Below, one piece after another: positions 34,972 to 43,565 of a stretch of DNA of 64,000 bases (positions are counted from its first letter, which is position 1; the number at the start of each line of letters is the position of its first letter). Origin of the DNA: Streptomyces flaveolus (GTDB taxonomy: Bacteria; Actinomycetota; Actinomycetes; Streptomycetales; Streptomycetaceae); the NCBI RefSeq assembly GCF_000716535.1, contig NZ_JNWV01000023.1:62001-126000 (forward strand), in the 5' to 3' direction. Both the position numbers and the translations under genes were made by a program. Below the pieces are notes generated by a model. It saw nothing but the letters and a program-made list of their open reading frames with translations, did not search any database and had not been told where the DNA came from.

Positions 34972-35580
34972 TCATGAAGTCCTTCGACCGGTGCCAAGGG
35001 CGTCGTCGTCCGCGGTGACGCCGAGCAGGTCCAGAGCGCCTTGGATCGCGCGGTCGAAGGGGTCGACGGACTGCTCGGCGCGAGCCAGTGCGTATCCGCC
35101 CTGGACGATGGCGGCCAGAGCGGCGGCGGTCTGCTCCGGCCGCAGGCGTGCGTCCAGTTCGCCGGCCCCTTGCGCCTCGGCGACGGCCTCGGCCAGGCAA
35201 CCGACGAGAACTCCGAAGGTCTCCCGGACCGGCGCACGCAGCGCGTCGTCGGCGACGATCTCCGGATCGCCCACCAGCCGCCCGACACTGCATCCGCGCA
35301 GCACGTCTCGTTCCAGAAGCAGGTACGCGACGATCCGTTGCAGCCCCGAGCCGCTGCCGGAGAAGATCTGGCGGATCTGCGCCTGCATCAGCTCCGCGCT
35401 GCGCCGCTCGGCGGCCAGGACGAGATCGGGTTTGCCTTTGAAGTGGTGATACATGCTGCCCTGGCCCACGCCCGACCGGTGCAGGATCGCTGTCGGGCTC
35501 GTGCCGAGGTAACCCCGGTCCCACAGCAGTTGCCGGGCGCCTTCGATCAGGCGCTCCCTGGCGTCGGAGGATCGTTCCAT
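34972..35580 (-). CDS. TetR/AcrR family transcriptional regulator
   Basis: A 202-residue repressor. The N-terminal HTH reads ARERLIEGARQLLWDRGYLGTSPTAILHRSGVGQGSMYHHFKGKPDLVLAA (about 8-58); the rest is an alpha-helical ligand domain of the TetR_C class. The start at 35580 lies 6 nt after TATGGT, which is part of the perfect operator at 35587-35610. The regulator therefore almost certainly represses itself. The divergent SnoaL-like gene is the likely target. Confidence 0.92.
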   Translation of the reverse strand: MERSSDARERLIEGARQLLWDRGYLGTSPTAILHRSGVGQGSMYHHFKGKPDLVLAAERRSAELMQAQIRQIFSGSGSGLQRIVAYLLLERDVLRGCSVGRLVGDPEIVADDALRAPVRETFGVLVGCLAEAVAEAQGAGELDARLRPEQTAAALAAIVQGGYALARAEQSVDPFDRAIQGALDLLGVTADDDALGTGRRTS

Positions 35581-35586
35581 GCTTCG

Positions 35587-35610
35587 ACCATACATACCTC
35601 TATGTATGGT
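35587..35610. promoter_or_regulatory. Perfect 10-4-10 operator of the TetR/SnoaL-like divergon
   Basis: ACCATACATA (35587-35596) and TATGTATGGT (35601-35610) are exact inverted copies around CCTC. The left arm contains the minus-strand TATGGT box that serves the leaderless TetR gene. The right arm contains the same box facing the plus-strand gene. A dimeric TetR protein bound here would cover both promoters. Confidence 0.8.
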
Positions 35611-35721
35611 GGGCAAAGTGCGGCACGGTCCGTCGCACCGACTGGCATCCCGGCCTTGCCCGGCCACGACCTCCGGCAGGCGGGTCCCGGTGGCATGGCT
35701 CATCGATCAGAAGGAGACGTC

Positions 35722-36150
35722 ATGGCTTACGCGAGTTCCGTCGAGATCGTGGAGGCGTTCTGGACGCACGTGTGGAACGCACACGATCCGGAGAAGGTCG
35801 ACGACTTCGTGGTCGAGGACTTCGTCATCACCACCGGCGGCGAGCGCGTCGAGGGGCGGGACAACTTCAAGAACTGGATCAGGGGCTTCCTCGACCAGGT
35901 CGGCGACCTGCGGCTGGAGGTGATCGAAACCTTCCAGAACCATGACGGGAGCCGGGTCGCTTCGCGCTGGCGCGTTCACGGACGGAACAACGGCGTCCTG
36001 GGCACCGAGGCCGACGGGCGACCGGTCTCCTTCACCGGGACCGCGGTCTGGGCGGTCCGGGAGGACGGCAAGCTTCTGCACAACTGGGTCGAACGGGCGA
36101 GCTGGGAGCTGTACCAGCGCCTCACCGCGCCACCCGCCACAGCGAACTGA
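35722..36150 (+). CDS. SnoaL-like/NTF2-fold protein (ester cyclase-like)
   Basis: A 142-residue protein of the NTF2 superfamily, with VEIVEAFWTHVWNAHDPEKVDDFVVEDFVITTGG at the N-terminus and GTAVWAVREDGKLLHNWVERASWELYQRL at the C-terminus. Family members include polyketide cyclases and many proteins binding small hydrophobic molecules. The His-Asp positions of true SnoaL cyclases were not verified. The ATG at 35722 has an AAGGAG site. Its divergent TetR partner suggests induction by a small ligand that the protein may bind or alter. Confidence 0.85.
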   Translation: MAYASSVEIVEAFWTHVWNAHDPEKVDDFVVEDFVITTGGERVEGRDNFKNWIRGFLDQVGDLRLEVIETFQNHDGSRVASRWRVHGRNNGVLGTEADGRPVSFTGTAVWAVREDGKLLHNWVERASWELYQRLTAPPATAN

Positions 36151-36400
36151 CGCGCCCCCGCCGACAGGTCACTCGCACCACCGCCCGCACCAAGCTCGGC
36201 TCTCGTAGGCCAGGCCGGCTCTCGTGGACCAGGCCGTGCCCGGCCCGACCCGGCCATGCCCGGTGCACAGCCGGGACGGGTCCGAGCATGCGAGGAAAGC
36301 GAGGTCCGGCATCCGGTCGGCGCCGAGGCCGGGCGCACGCGGACATCCACGTCGCGCCGCTACGTCCGCACCCCCGGGGAACTGTGGCGCCCCCGACTGC

Positions 36401-36772
36401 TCACTCCCCCACGGGGCGGACCCGGTAGCTCACCGCCGGGAAGGGAAAGTTGCCCGAGTTGAGGGTTCCCGTCACGTAGTACAGGTCTCCGGAGGTACCG
36501 GGGGCGCCGGTCTTGCAGTCGGGGTTGAAGTAGACCTCGACGTTCTTGTCCGATATGGCCAGGTAGGACGCGGCCGACTGGGGCAACTGGTGGCACACTC
36601 CCGGATCGCCGAGGTCGGCGGCCATCTCGGTCCCCGTACTGTTCGCACCGGTGTAGAAGAGCACGCCGGGCAGCTCGTCCGCGCCGGCCGGGGTGCCCGT
36701 TGTGAGAGTGAGCAACGACGCGGCGGCTGCCGCGCCGGCGAGTGCGGCGATCTTCGTACGGAATGCGTTCAT
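36401..36772 (-). CDS. Small secreted protein, function unknown
   Basis: A 123-residue product with a signal peptide (about 1-31, AGAAAAASLLTLTTGTPAGA). The mature domain has two cysteines (GVCHQ and PDCKTG) and a beta-rich pattern (VLFYTGANSTGTEMAADL, YLAISDKNVEVYFNPDC, FPAVSYRVRPVGE). This is compatible with a small crystallin-like or protease-inhibitor fold, but the assignment is weak. The ATG at 36772 is chosen because the signal peptide starts there. It stands alone. Confidence 0.65.
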   Translation of the reverse strand: MNAFRTKIAALAGAAAAASLLTLTTGTPAGADELPGVLFYTGANSTGTEMAADLGDPGVCHQLPQSAASYLAISDKNVEVYFNPDCKTGAPGTSGDLYYVTGTLNSGNFPFPAVSYRVRPVGE

Positions 36773-37191
36773 GGGACTCACCTCAAGGTGTGCGGGACCA
36801 CGAAAGTCCGATACAGGAACCACAATTCGTTGGAACCGGCCGGTCCGCCGATCAAGCTACTTAACCTTTCAACTTATTCGAAAGGCGAAAATCGGCCGTT
36901 GGCAACGATGTCATCCACCCACTCGGCGCCTGGCGTGCCGCGTGCCGCCGCAGGGGGGAGCCCGGCCGGCTTTCACCGTTATGGGGACGGGGCGGTGGGT
37001 GACGCGTACCGATGATCTCCGCGTCGGTGACCTGCGTAAGCGATCAAGCGGGAACACCGGTGCGTCTGACCGGGTGACGTATCGGGCGACTCGTCAGGTT
37101 GCGGAACTGACGGACTGTCGGTTGCCTCGTGAGCGGAACACAGGAGTTGTGCCGCGCAGCAGGCCGGACACTGTTCCGTTGGAGGATTCGC
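36773..37191. other. AT-richer divergent promoter region
   Basis: A 419-bp gap between two divergent secreted-protein genes. The part from about 36825 to 36900 is unusually AT-rich for this genome (for example CTACTTAACCTTTCAACTTATTCG) and probably holds the promoter of the minus-strand gene. No gene is supported inside. Confidence 0.45.
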
Positions 37192-37683
37192 ATGCGTTAC
37201 AGACACATGGGTGCCGGTATCGGCCTGGTTCTCGGTGCCCTCGGGCTGCAGATCCCGGCCGCTGCCGCCGCTGATGACTCGGATGTCAGTATCGAACCTT
37301 GGAATGCCCCACCGGGGTCCACGGTCACGGTCAGTACGAGGGCCTGCGACGCCGACGCGGACTATGGCAAGGGCTGGTCGGAGGTGGGAGGAGAGTTCCA
37401 CCTCTTCGCGGGCGACGAGGAGGGCGTGCTCACGGGCGAGTTCCAGATCCCGGAAGGAACCCGGCCGGGCAGCGACACGGTCACCTTGAAGTGTCCGCCG
37501 CTGACCAAGGTCACGGAAACGTACCGGGTCACCGGACGTTCTCCGAGCGGCTCGGTGAACGCCGGATTCGGACCTGCCGAGGACACGGGCATGGTGCTCG
37601 CCCTGGGCGGTGGGCTGCTCCTCACGGCCGCCGCCGGGGGTGCGGTCTGGTTGTGCCGCCGCCCGAACGACAACCGAACCTGA
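37192..37683 (+). CDS. Secreted, C-terminally membrane-anchored protein (likely sortase-associated)
   Basis: A 163-residue protein with a signal peptide (about 1-27, LVLGALGLQIPAAAAA). An extracellular beta-sandwich region follows (WNAPPGSTVTVSTRACDADADYG, one further Cys in LKCPP). A C-terminal transmembrane helix ends in the basic tail LCRRPNDNRT. No LPXTG motif was found; the sequence before the helix is GFGPAEDTG. Proteins of this layout often precede class F sortase genes in Streptomyces, and a sortase follows here by 146 bp. The ATG at 37192 has a GGAGG site. Confidence 0.75.
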   Translation: MRYRHMGAGIGLVLGALGLQIPAAAAADDSDVSIEPWNAPPGSTVTVSTRACDADADYGKGWSEVGGEFHLFAGDEEGVLTGEFQIPEGTRPGSDTVTLKCPPLTKVTETYRVTGRSPSGSVNAGFGPAEDTGMVLALGGGLLLTAAAGGAVWLCRRPNDNRT

Positions 37684-37829
37684 CCGTCCGAGTCCACCGG
37701 CCGACCCAGCCCCGTTCGAGCTGTGACCGGCCCTGGATCGGAATGGTTCCGGTGACCGCGAGGCCGCCCACCACGACGCCCACACCACCCGCTGCAACGC
37801 ACCCGCCGTGAAGCAAAGACTCAACCGCT

Positions 37830-38492
37830 ATGGCATCAAAACACCACACCAGCGGCTCCCGAGATCCGTTCAGCCCCGCGGTGCTCCTCCTGGCCTGGGC
37901 AATGGCGGCCGGTGGGGTGCTGCTGATCAGTGGGGCGCACGACGGAAAGTCACCCCCGCGGCCATCGGCGGCCCAGGCCTTCCCCACGTCCGCGGACCCC
38001 ACCCGTCCCGCCGGCTCCACCCTCCACCCGATGCCCCCGGCAGATCCGCTCCGCCTCCGGATCGCCGCCATCGGAGTGGACGCCCCGGTGACACGAGTGG
38101 GCCTCGACGCGGCAGGGGCACTACGGACTCCGCCGGCTGACGAGCCCGGCAACGTCGGCTGGTACGGCGACGGCACTACTCCCGGCTCGGCAGGAACCGC
38201 CATCGCCACCGGGCACGTGGACACACCCGCCGGCGACCCCGGTGTCTTCTACGACCTCGGTGCCCTGACCGAGGGCGCCACCATCGAGATCAGCCGGGCC
38301 GACCGGCGGACAGCGGTGTTCACCGTCCGCGCCGTCGAGCTCTACGACAAAGAGAGGTTCCCCAGCCAGAAGGTCTACGGCAGTTCCGGCCGGCCCGAGC
38401 TCCGGTTGATCACCTGCGGCGGCGCCTACACCAAGCGCACCGGCTACCTGAGCAACGTCGTGGTCTACGCGACGCTGACCGCGGTGACGTAG
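37830..38492 (+). CDS. Class F sortase
   Basis: A 220-residue membrane-anchored transpeptidase. An N-terminal transmembrane helix (about 16-36) is followed by a Pro-rich linker. The sortase beta-barrel then starts at RLRIAAIGVDAPVTRVGLDAAGALRTPP. The catalytic residues are His129 (TGHVDT), Cys196 (LITCGG) and Arg203 (KRTGYLSNVVVYA). Class F enzymes are actinobacterial and their substrates are poorly known. The gene directly upstream encodes a secreted anchored protein and is a candidate partner. Confidence 0.93.
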   Translation: MASKHHTSGSRDPFSPAVLLLAWAMAAGGVLLISGAHDGKSPPRPSAAQAFPTSADPTRPAGSTLHPMPPADPLRLRIAAIGVDAPVTRVGLDAAGALRTPPADEPGNVGWYGDGTTPGSAGTAIATGHVDTPAGDPGVFYDLGALTEGATIEISRADRRTAVFTVRAVELYDKERFPSQKVYGSSGRPELRLITCGGAYTKRTGYLSNVVVYATLTAVT

Positions 38493-38659
38493 CCGGCCGG
38501 ACGCACCCTGACCGCTGGACGCGGACGCCGTCCACCGCCTAGGGACGACGTCGCGTGCCATTTGCTCGGCTGCCTTCACCGCGACGGTTGCGAAACCGTG
38601 GCGAGCACCGGCGGGCGCTTCTCCGCCACACCTTGGCCGGCCCACGGTAGCCTCGGGCC

Positions 38660-39427
38660 ATGCCCGAGGCGTCAGTGGCGCACTTCTACGACGAACTGGC
38701 CGACGACTACCACCTGATCTACTCGGACTGGGACGCGAGCATCCGTCGGCAAGGGGACGCTCTGGACGCCCTGATCGGTCAGGCTCGTACGGCGGTGCTC
38801 GACTGTTCCTGCGGCATCGGCACGCAGGCCATCGGCCTGGCGCTGCGCGGGCACAGCGTCACCGGCACCGACCTCAGCCCCCGTGCCGCCGCCCGCGCTG
38901 TCCGTGAGGCCGCCCGCCGGGGCGTGAGCTTGGCCGCGGCGGCCGCCGACATGCGACGCCTCCCGTTTCCCGATGGCCGGTTCGACAGCGTCGTCTGCGC
39001 CGACAACTCGCTGCCTCACCTGCTGACAGAGCAGGATGTCCGCGCCGCCTTGACGGAGATGCGCCGCGTGTTGCGTCCCGCCGGCCTGCTGCTGGTCAGC
39101 ACACGACCCTACGAAGATCTGCTGCGCGACCGCCCCACTTCGACACCTCCACACGTGCACCGGGCCGCCGCCGACGGGGAACGGACCGTCACCTTTCAGC
39201 TATGGCACTGGCACGACGACGGCGAGCACTACGACTTGGAGCATTTCCAACTCCTTCCGGCAGGCGGGGAGTGGCGCGTCAAGGTCCGCTGGACCACCTA
39301 CTGGGCACTCGGCCAGGGGCGGCTTGCCGACCTCGTGGCCAAGGCCGGGTTCGTCGACCCTGAGTGGCGGATGCCGCAGGAGACAGGCTTCTTCCAGCCG
39401 CTGCTCGTGGCCCGCGCCGGCGAATAG
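38660..39427 (+). CDS. Class I SAM-dependent methyltransferase
   Basis: A 255-residue methyltransferase. The SAM motif I is VLDCSCGIGTQAIGLALRGH (46-65), followed by TGTDLSP and the motif DMRRLPFPDGRFDSVVCADNSLPHL. The N-terminal FYDELADDYHLIYSDWD resembles glycine/sarcosine N-methyltransferases, but substrate prediction is not safe. The ATG at 38660 comes 6 nt after TAGCCT, so it is probably leaderless. It converges with a GNAT gene 37 bp away. Confidence 0.88.
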   Translation: MPEASVAHFYDELADDYHLIYSDWDASIRRQGDALDALIGQARTAVLDCSCGIGTQAIGLALRGHSVTGTDLSPRAAARAVREAARRGVSLAAAAADMRRLPFPDGRFDSVVCADNSLPHLLTEQDVRAALTEMRRVLRPAGLLLVSTRPYEDLLRDRPTSTPPHVHRAAADGERTVTFQLWHWHDDGEHYDLEHFQLLPAGGEWRVKVRWTTYWALGQGRLADLVAKAGFVDPEWRMPQETGFFQPLLVARAGE

Positions 39428-39464
39428 GTGTTCAGCCTCATGGCAGCCCCGGTAACGAGTGCGA

Positions 39465-40013
39465 TCAGCATGTGTGCACGACCGGGGACCACACACCGAA
39501 CCACTGCTCGGCGCCGTACTCCTCGAACCGCTCCACCTCGGTGAACCCCAGCTTCGCCGCGAGGCGCATCGCGCGGTCGTTGGCGGTCTGGGTGCAGAGC
39601 ACCACCGGCTCGCCGGGAAACGCGTCGGCGAACCAGTCGAGCACCGCTGCGCACGCCTCTGCGGCGTACCCGCGTCCCCACGCCTCCGGCAGGAACATGT
39701 AGCCGAGCTCGGCCTCCCCGGCATCGGGACGGACGTGACCCGGGCGCTCTGCGTCGCGCCGATCGAGCGTGACCATGCCGATCATCGCTCCGCCCAGATC
39801 GACCACGAAGAGGCCGGGGCGCCGCCCGGGCACCTCAGGCACCGCGCGCTCGAGCTCGTCACGCGGCCGAGGGCCACCGATGTAGGTCCCCACCTCCGGC
39901 GATGCGAACAGCTCGATGAACGCCGTACGGTCCCGGGCCTCGGACTCGCGGAGCACGAGCCGTTCGGTCCTCAACGGGGCGGGTGGCCAGGCGACGGGTC
40001 CGAGTTCAGCCAT
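39465..40013 (-). CDS. GNAT family N-acetyltransferase (RimJ/RimL-like)
   Basis: A 182-residue acetyltransferase. It contains LRTERLVLRESEARDRTAFIELFASPEVGTYIGG, the acetyl-CoA loop region AELGYMFLPEAWGRGYAAEACAAVLDW (with the R-G-Y-A motif) and NDRAMRLAAKLGFTEVERFEEYG. This is the RimJ/RimL-like subgroup, acting on protein N-termini or small molecules. The ATG at 40013 is preferred over 40088 because a TAGGTT box ends 7 nt before it and the domain starts there. Confidence 0.9.
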   Translation of the reverse strand: MAELGPVAWPPAPLRTERLVLRESEARDRTAFIELFASPEVGTYIGGPRPRDELERAVPEVPGRRPGLFVVDLGGAMIGMVTLDRRDAERPGHVRPDAGEAELGYMFLPEAWGRGYAAEACAAVLDWFADAFPGEPVVLCTQTANDRAMRLAAKLGFTEVERFEEYGAEQWFGVWSPVVHTC

Positions 40014-40153
40014 GGCGGGCAACCTATCGCGGAGCGCAACGTCGACGCGTGTCCAGCACCTTGCGCATGGCCCCGCTGGAATGAGCAACGCTGATCCTGG
40101 GGGCGTCCTTCGGTACGGTCGAGGACGGCAAGTACAGCCCCGCCAGGGAATGC

Positions 40154-40840
40154 TTGGATGTGGCTGTGTCTGTGTACGAAGTAATCCGCCGGCTGCCCGA
40201 GATTCCGATCGTGCGGGATCGCTCCCGCGCCATGGCCATGGTGGATGCCATCATGAGCCCGGACTGGGGGCATCGGTTCTACTCGTTCGACTCCCGCTGG
40301 TCGCCGGCGGAGGAGATGGCGTCCATGCGCGACGGCTGCGGCAATGAGTACTCGATCGTCTTCTCAGCGGCGGGCGCCTATGTCCGGGGCTTTGATCACG
40401 AGTCGCCGATGAGTCCTCACCGGTCGACGCCCCCAGCGCCTTGGCCCGGCCTGTTCGACGGAGTGCCCGAAGCCTTTCTCCCTCAGGTCACGGAGCCCGC
40501 CTTCAGCGAAGCCGACGGGACGCCGCGGGCGACGGTGTGCTTCTGGCGCGAGCAGGCGGACACCGACTGGAGGTGCGGTGCCGTCGAGGCTCTGCCGGAG
40601 GGAATGGAGGACGACGGCAGCGCGGAGTGGCTCTTCGACGTACTCCTTGACGGCCGGCCCGAGGCCTACCAGCAGTTCGCGGAGGAGTACTACGAGGTGT
40701 CGGTAAGCCTTGAGGCCGTGCGTCACGTCTATGCCTTGCGGCCTCTCACACCGAGCGTCGTGTCATCGCTGAACCCCGACGTCGACCTTGCCGCCCTTGG
40801 AGAGGACATCGCCCAGATCGGCTATCCCCTCCGGGAATGA
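40154..40840 (+). CDS. Conserved hypothetical protein
   Basis: A 228-residue acidic protein without signal peptide or membrane segment. The N-terminal part (VYEVIRRLPEIPIVRDRSRAMAMVDAIMSPDWGHRFYSFDSRW) and the C-terminal part (FAEEYYEVSVSLEAVRHVYALRPLTPSVVSSLNPDVDL) resemble hypothetical proteins I recall from Streptomyces; no function is known. The ATG at 40154 is used, but GTG codons at 40166 and 40172 are alternatives that would start closer to the conserved VYEV. Confidence 0.7.
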   Translation: MDVAVSVYEVIRRLPEIPIVRDRSRAMAMVDAIMSPDWGHRFYSFDSRWSPAEEMASMRDGCGNEYSIVFSAAGAYVRGFDHESPMSPHRSTPPAPWPGLFDGVPEAFLPQVTEPAFSEADGTPRATVCFWREQADTDWRCGAVEALPEGMEDDGSAEWLFDVLLDGRPEAYQQFAEEYYEVSVSLEAVRHVYALRPLTPSVVSSLNPDVDLAALGEDIAQIGYPLRE

Positions 40841-40954
40841 GGCTCGACGTGAACTCCCCTTCCGCAGCCCCGGGTTGTAGGCCGTCGACGGCGCAGTCAT
40901 CCGGGTACCCCGCAGGTGTGCTTTCCGCTGTCAGCCCTGAGATGAGGGGGAACC

Positions 40955-41254
40955 GTGCCGTCCGAAACCGGCTCGCCATCCGTCAGGGAAGCCGCCCGCC
41001 GCATCGTGGATCTCGTGCTCACCGAGGACGACGTCTACCTCGACGGTCTTCCGGACGAGGTCGAGGTCTCCATCGGTACTCCGTTGATCGAGGTGGCGAG
41101 GATGCTGGACGAGCCCATCGGCGACAAGGAGTTCCGGCGCGGCGTCCGGCTCCTGCTGGAGGTGGGCGCGGAGGTGGCGCCCCGTATGCCGAGCGAACTG
41201 CGTGACCTGTTCGAGGAGCTGCGGCTCGCCATGCGTGGCGTACCCGTGCGCTGA
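40955..41254 (+). CDS. Small hypothetical protein
   Basis: A 99-residue acidic, mostly helical protein (VREAARRIVDLVLTEDDVYLDGLPDEVEVSIG, then LRDLFEELRLAMRG). It starts with GTG at 40955 after a GAGGGGG site and follows the previous hypothetical gene by 114 bp. I do not recognise the family. Coding is supported by the balanced composition and ribosome site. Confidence 0.6.
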   Translation: MPSETGSPSVREAARRIVDLVLTEDDVYLDGLPDEVEVSIGTPLIEVARMLDEPIGDKEFRRGVRLLLEVGAEVAPRMPSELRDLFEELRLAMRGVPVR

Positions 41255-41279
41255 GAGGGGCGGGAAGGGAGCCTGGGCA

Positions 41280-41780
41280 GGGCGCGGTTCGACCGAGTTG
41301 AAAGGGATCAGTGGGAGCCGCCGCTCCGTCGCGGCGCACCGGGCGACGATGAGGAACGCGGCGATGCCGAACGCCCCTGGCCACCGCGCCGTGGTGTCGC
41401 GCGAGTAGCGGCGCCGCAGGGCGCGCGGCTCGGCCACCCGCTCCTCGAAGGGGCGCACCTCGGTGGCGCCGACGTACGGCACCGAGCCTGGCCGCGACAC
41501 GGAGACTGGTGCTGCGGAGGCGGGGACCGCTGCTGGCGCACATCCTCGAAGCCGACGATCTCGTCCCACTCCAGCCGGCGCCACCGCAGTACCGTGCGGA
41601 ACCTCAGCCCATCCGGCCCCGCGTCCAAACGGCGCCCGGGCACCGTGAGGGCGCTCACAACGGTCAGCGCACCGTGGTTCCGGGGAGGACCGCCCACTTG
41701 TCGGCCTGCCCCACACCGAGTCCGGCCACGAGTCCCGTCGCAACCGCCGCCAGTGCGGACACCGCGATCGCCACGCGTCC
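41280..41780 (-). pseudogene. Frameshifted PH-domain membrane protein
   Basis: Reading the minus strand in order, three frames must be joined. AIAVSALAAVATGLVAGLGVGQADKW (hydrophobic, about 41690-41780) leads to ALTVVSALTVPGRRLDAGPDGLRFRTVLRWRRLEWDEIVGFEDV (about 41545-41680), then RLRSTSLRVAARLGAV (about 41490-41540), then EERVAEPRALRRRYSRDTTARWPGAFGIAAFLIVA (about 41350-41460). The middle part is the typical PH-like pattern of Streptomyces membrane proteins. At least two frame changes make it non-functional unless they are sequencing errors. Confidence 0.55.
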
Positions 41781-41928
41781 GGGCTTGCCACCGGCCCGAG
41801 ACCGCACCCACGGCGCCGGTCGTACCTGCCGAGCCTCCGCCGCGGCCCGCGCAGCGGTGGTACGCGGAGTGGCCGACTACGACGCTCGCCGGACCACAAC
41901 CGCACCGCACCGCACCCAAGCCTGCGCG

Positions 41929-42669
41929 TCAGGACAGTGCGAGGACGCAGAACTCGTGGCCCTCCGGGTCGGCCAGGCAGGTCCACGGGACGTCGCCCTG
42001 GCCGAGGTCGAGGTCGGTGGCGCCGAGAGCGCGCAGCCGGGTCACCTCCGCTGCTTTGTCGTCACCGGGGTACGGCAGCAGGTCGAGATGGACGCGGTCC
42101 GGCACGGTCTTCGCGCCGGGCGTGCGGAGGAATTCGAGATACGCACCGACACCCTTGGCGGAGCGCAGCACCGCACGGTCGTCGGTCACCTCGTGCAGGG
42201 TCCAGTCCATCGCCTCACCCCAGAACCGAGCCATGGCCCGCGGATCCGCGCAGTCGGCCACCACCCGGGCGATCGGTCCGGTGTCCCGGTAGTGCTCCCG
42301 AGGCTCCAGCACGCAGAACTCGTTGCCCTCAGGATCGGCGAGGACCGTCCATGGCACGTCGCCCTGGCCCACGTCGACGGGCGTCGCACCGAGAGCCTTC
42401 AGGCGCGCGACCAACTCCCTCTGATGGGCCGAAGAGGTGGTGGCGATGTCGAGGTGCACACGGTTCTTCGTCGTTGTCTTTGGCTCCGGGACGGGAACGA
42501 CGTCGACGCAGACGGCGACCGGGTCGGGCCAGACGAGGCCGCCGGCGGGGCCGACGTAGGTGGTGACGCCGGGGCTGTAAGCAGTCCAGCCGAGCGCCTC
42601 CGCCCAGAACCGGCCGACCGCCGAGGCGTCGCAAGCCTTTATGTTCACCATCACGGGTCGCAGTGCCAT
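41929..42669 (-). CDS. Two-domain VOC (glyoxalase/bleomycin-resistance fold) protein
   Basis: A 246-residue protein with two VOC repeats (about 5-122 and 130-246). Each ends in the same kind of motif: LGQGDVPWTCLADPEGHEFCVL and VGQGDVPWTVLADPEGNEFCVL. The internal similarity shows an origin by duplication within one gene. VOC proteins include lyases, dioxygenases and drug-binding resistance proteins; no specific substrate is visible. The ATG at 42669 is 7 nt after a TAGGAT box, again a leaderless pattern. Confidence 0.88.
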   Translation of the reverse strand: MALRPVMVNIKACDASAVGRFWAEALGWTAYSPGVTTYVGPAGGLVWPDPVAVCVDVVPVPEPKTTTKNRVHLDIATTSSAHQRELVARLKALGATPVDVGQGDVPWTVLADPEGNEFCVLEPREHYRDTGPIARVVADCADPRAMARFWGEAMDWTLHEVTDDRAVLRSAKGVGAYLEFLRTPGAKTVPDRVHLDLLPYPGDDKAAEVTRLRALGATDLDLGQGDVPWTCLADPEGHEFCVLALS

Positions 42670-42745
42670 GCCGGCGATCCTAAGCGTCCGCTCCGCAACG
42701 ACGACAGGACCGTCGTCGCCTCGGTCGCGACATCACAGGCGCAGG

Positions 42746-43507
42746 TCAGGCCGTGGGTGATTCGCGCTCTCGGAGGTAGGCCGCCAACTCGGTGGCCCCG
42801 GCCAGCATCGCGCGCCCGCGGGCGGACAGCCGGCCGTGCCAGTCGGACAGTGCGGCCTCCAGTGGCTCCAGCCCACCTGCCGCCCGCACCTCGGCGATCA
42901 GCGGGGCGATCTGTTCCAGCAGGTAGCCGCCCCGTCTGAGCTGGTGGGCCAGCCGGGCGTCCCGTACGTCGGCCTCGTCGTAGACGCGGTATCCGGTCCG
43001 TGGGTCGCGGCGCGGGCGCAGCAGTCCGGCGCGCTCCCACTTGCGCAGCGTCGCGGGCCGGAGTCCGAGCTTCACCGCCAGTGGCCCGATGAACGTGCCG
43101 CCGGGCACTGACTCCGCGATCGGCTCGGACTTCGCATCAGGCGCGGGCGCCGTGGTGGACTCCAGTTCGCGCAGGGCGCTCTGCACGGCGTGGAGGGTCC
43201 GCCGGTCGTCGAGGAGTTGGGCGTGGCTCTCGTCGATGACGCGGAACGCCTCGTCGACCGCGTCCTGGTTCACCGCTCGCATGATCGACGTCGCCGTCTG
43301 GTGGCCGTGGCCCGGCACCAGGGCGAGGAACGCGCGCAGGGCCTGGGCGTGCAGCGAGGTGTAGAGGCGGTAGCCGTGGGGTGTGCGACCGGCGGCCGGA
43401 AGGATGCCGGCCTCCTCGTAGTTCCTGATCGCCTGTGTGGACAGACCGTTCGCGCGGGCCAGATCGACCGGCCGAAGCCTCTCGTGTCTTTGAAGGTTTT
43501 GCCCCAT
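42746..43507 (-). CDS. TioE-type MerR family regulator with two HTH domains
   Basis: A 253-residue regulator with a MerR helix-turn-helix at each end of the chain. The first is LRPVDLARANGLSTQAIRNYEEAGILPAAGRTPHGYRLYT (about 11-50); the second is GTFIGPLAVKLGLRPATLRKWERAGLLRPRRDPRTGYRVYDEADV (about 140-185). This double arrangement is the mark of the TioE family. The ATG at 43507 starts just before the first domain. It is divergent from an erythromycin esterase gene, a pairing that suggests control of that resistance gene. Confidence 0.88.
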   Translation of the reverse strand: MGQNLQRHERLRPVDLARANGLSTQAIRNYEEAGILPAAGRTPHGYRLYTSLHAQALRAFLALVPGHGHQTATSIMRAVNQDAVDEAFRVIDESHAQLLDDRRTLHAVQSALRELESTTAPAPDAKSEPIAESVPGGTFIGPLAVKLGLRPATLRKWERAGLLRPRRDPRTGYRVYDEADVRDARLAHQLRRGGYLLEQIAPLIAEVRAAGGLEPLEAALSDWHGRLSARGRAMLAGATELAAYLRERESPTA

Positions 43508-43565
43508 CAGCCTGCCGGTATCGCGGAGAAGTTTCCACCGAAGGTTCAAAGATACCGTTGAATCC

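Noticed and set aside
43488..43551. CTTTGAA / TTCAAAG inverted pair as a MerR operator
   Set aside because: The left arm lies inside the TioE coding region and the arms are 50 bp apart, unlike MerR-type operators.
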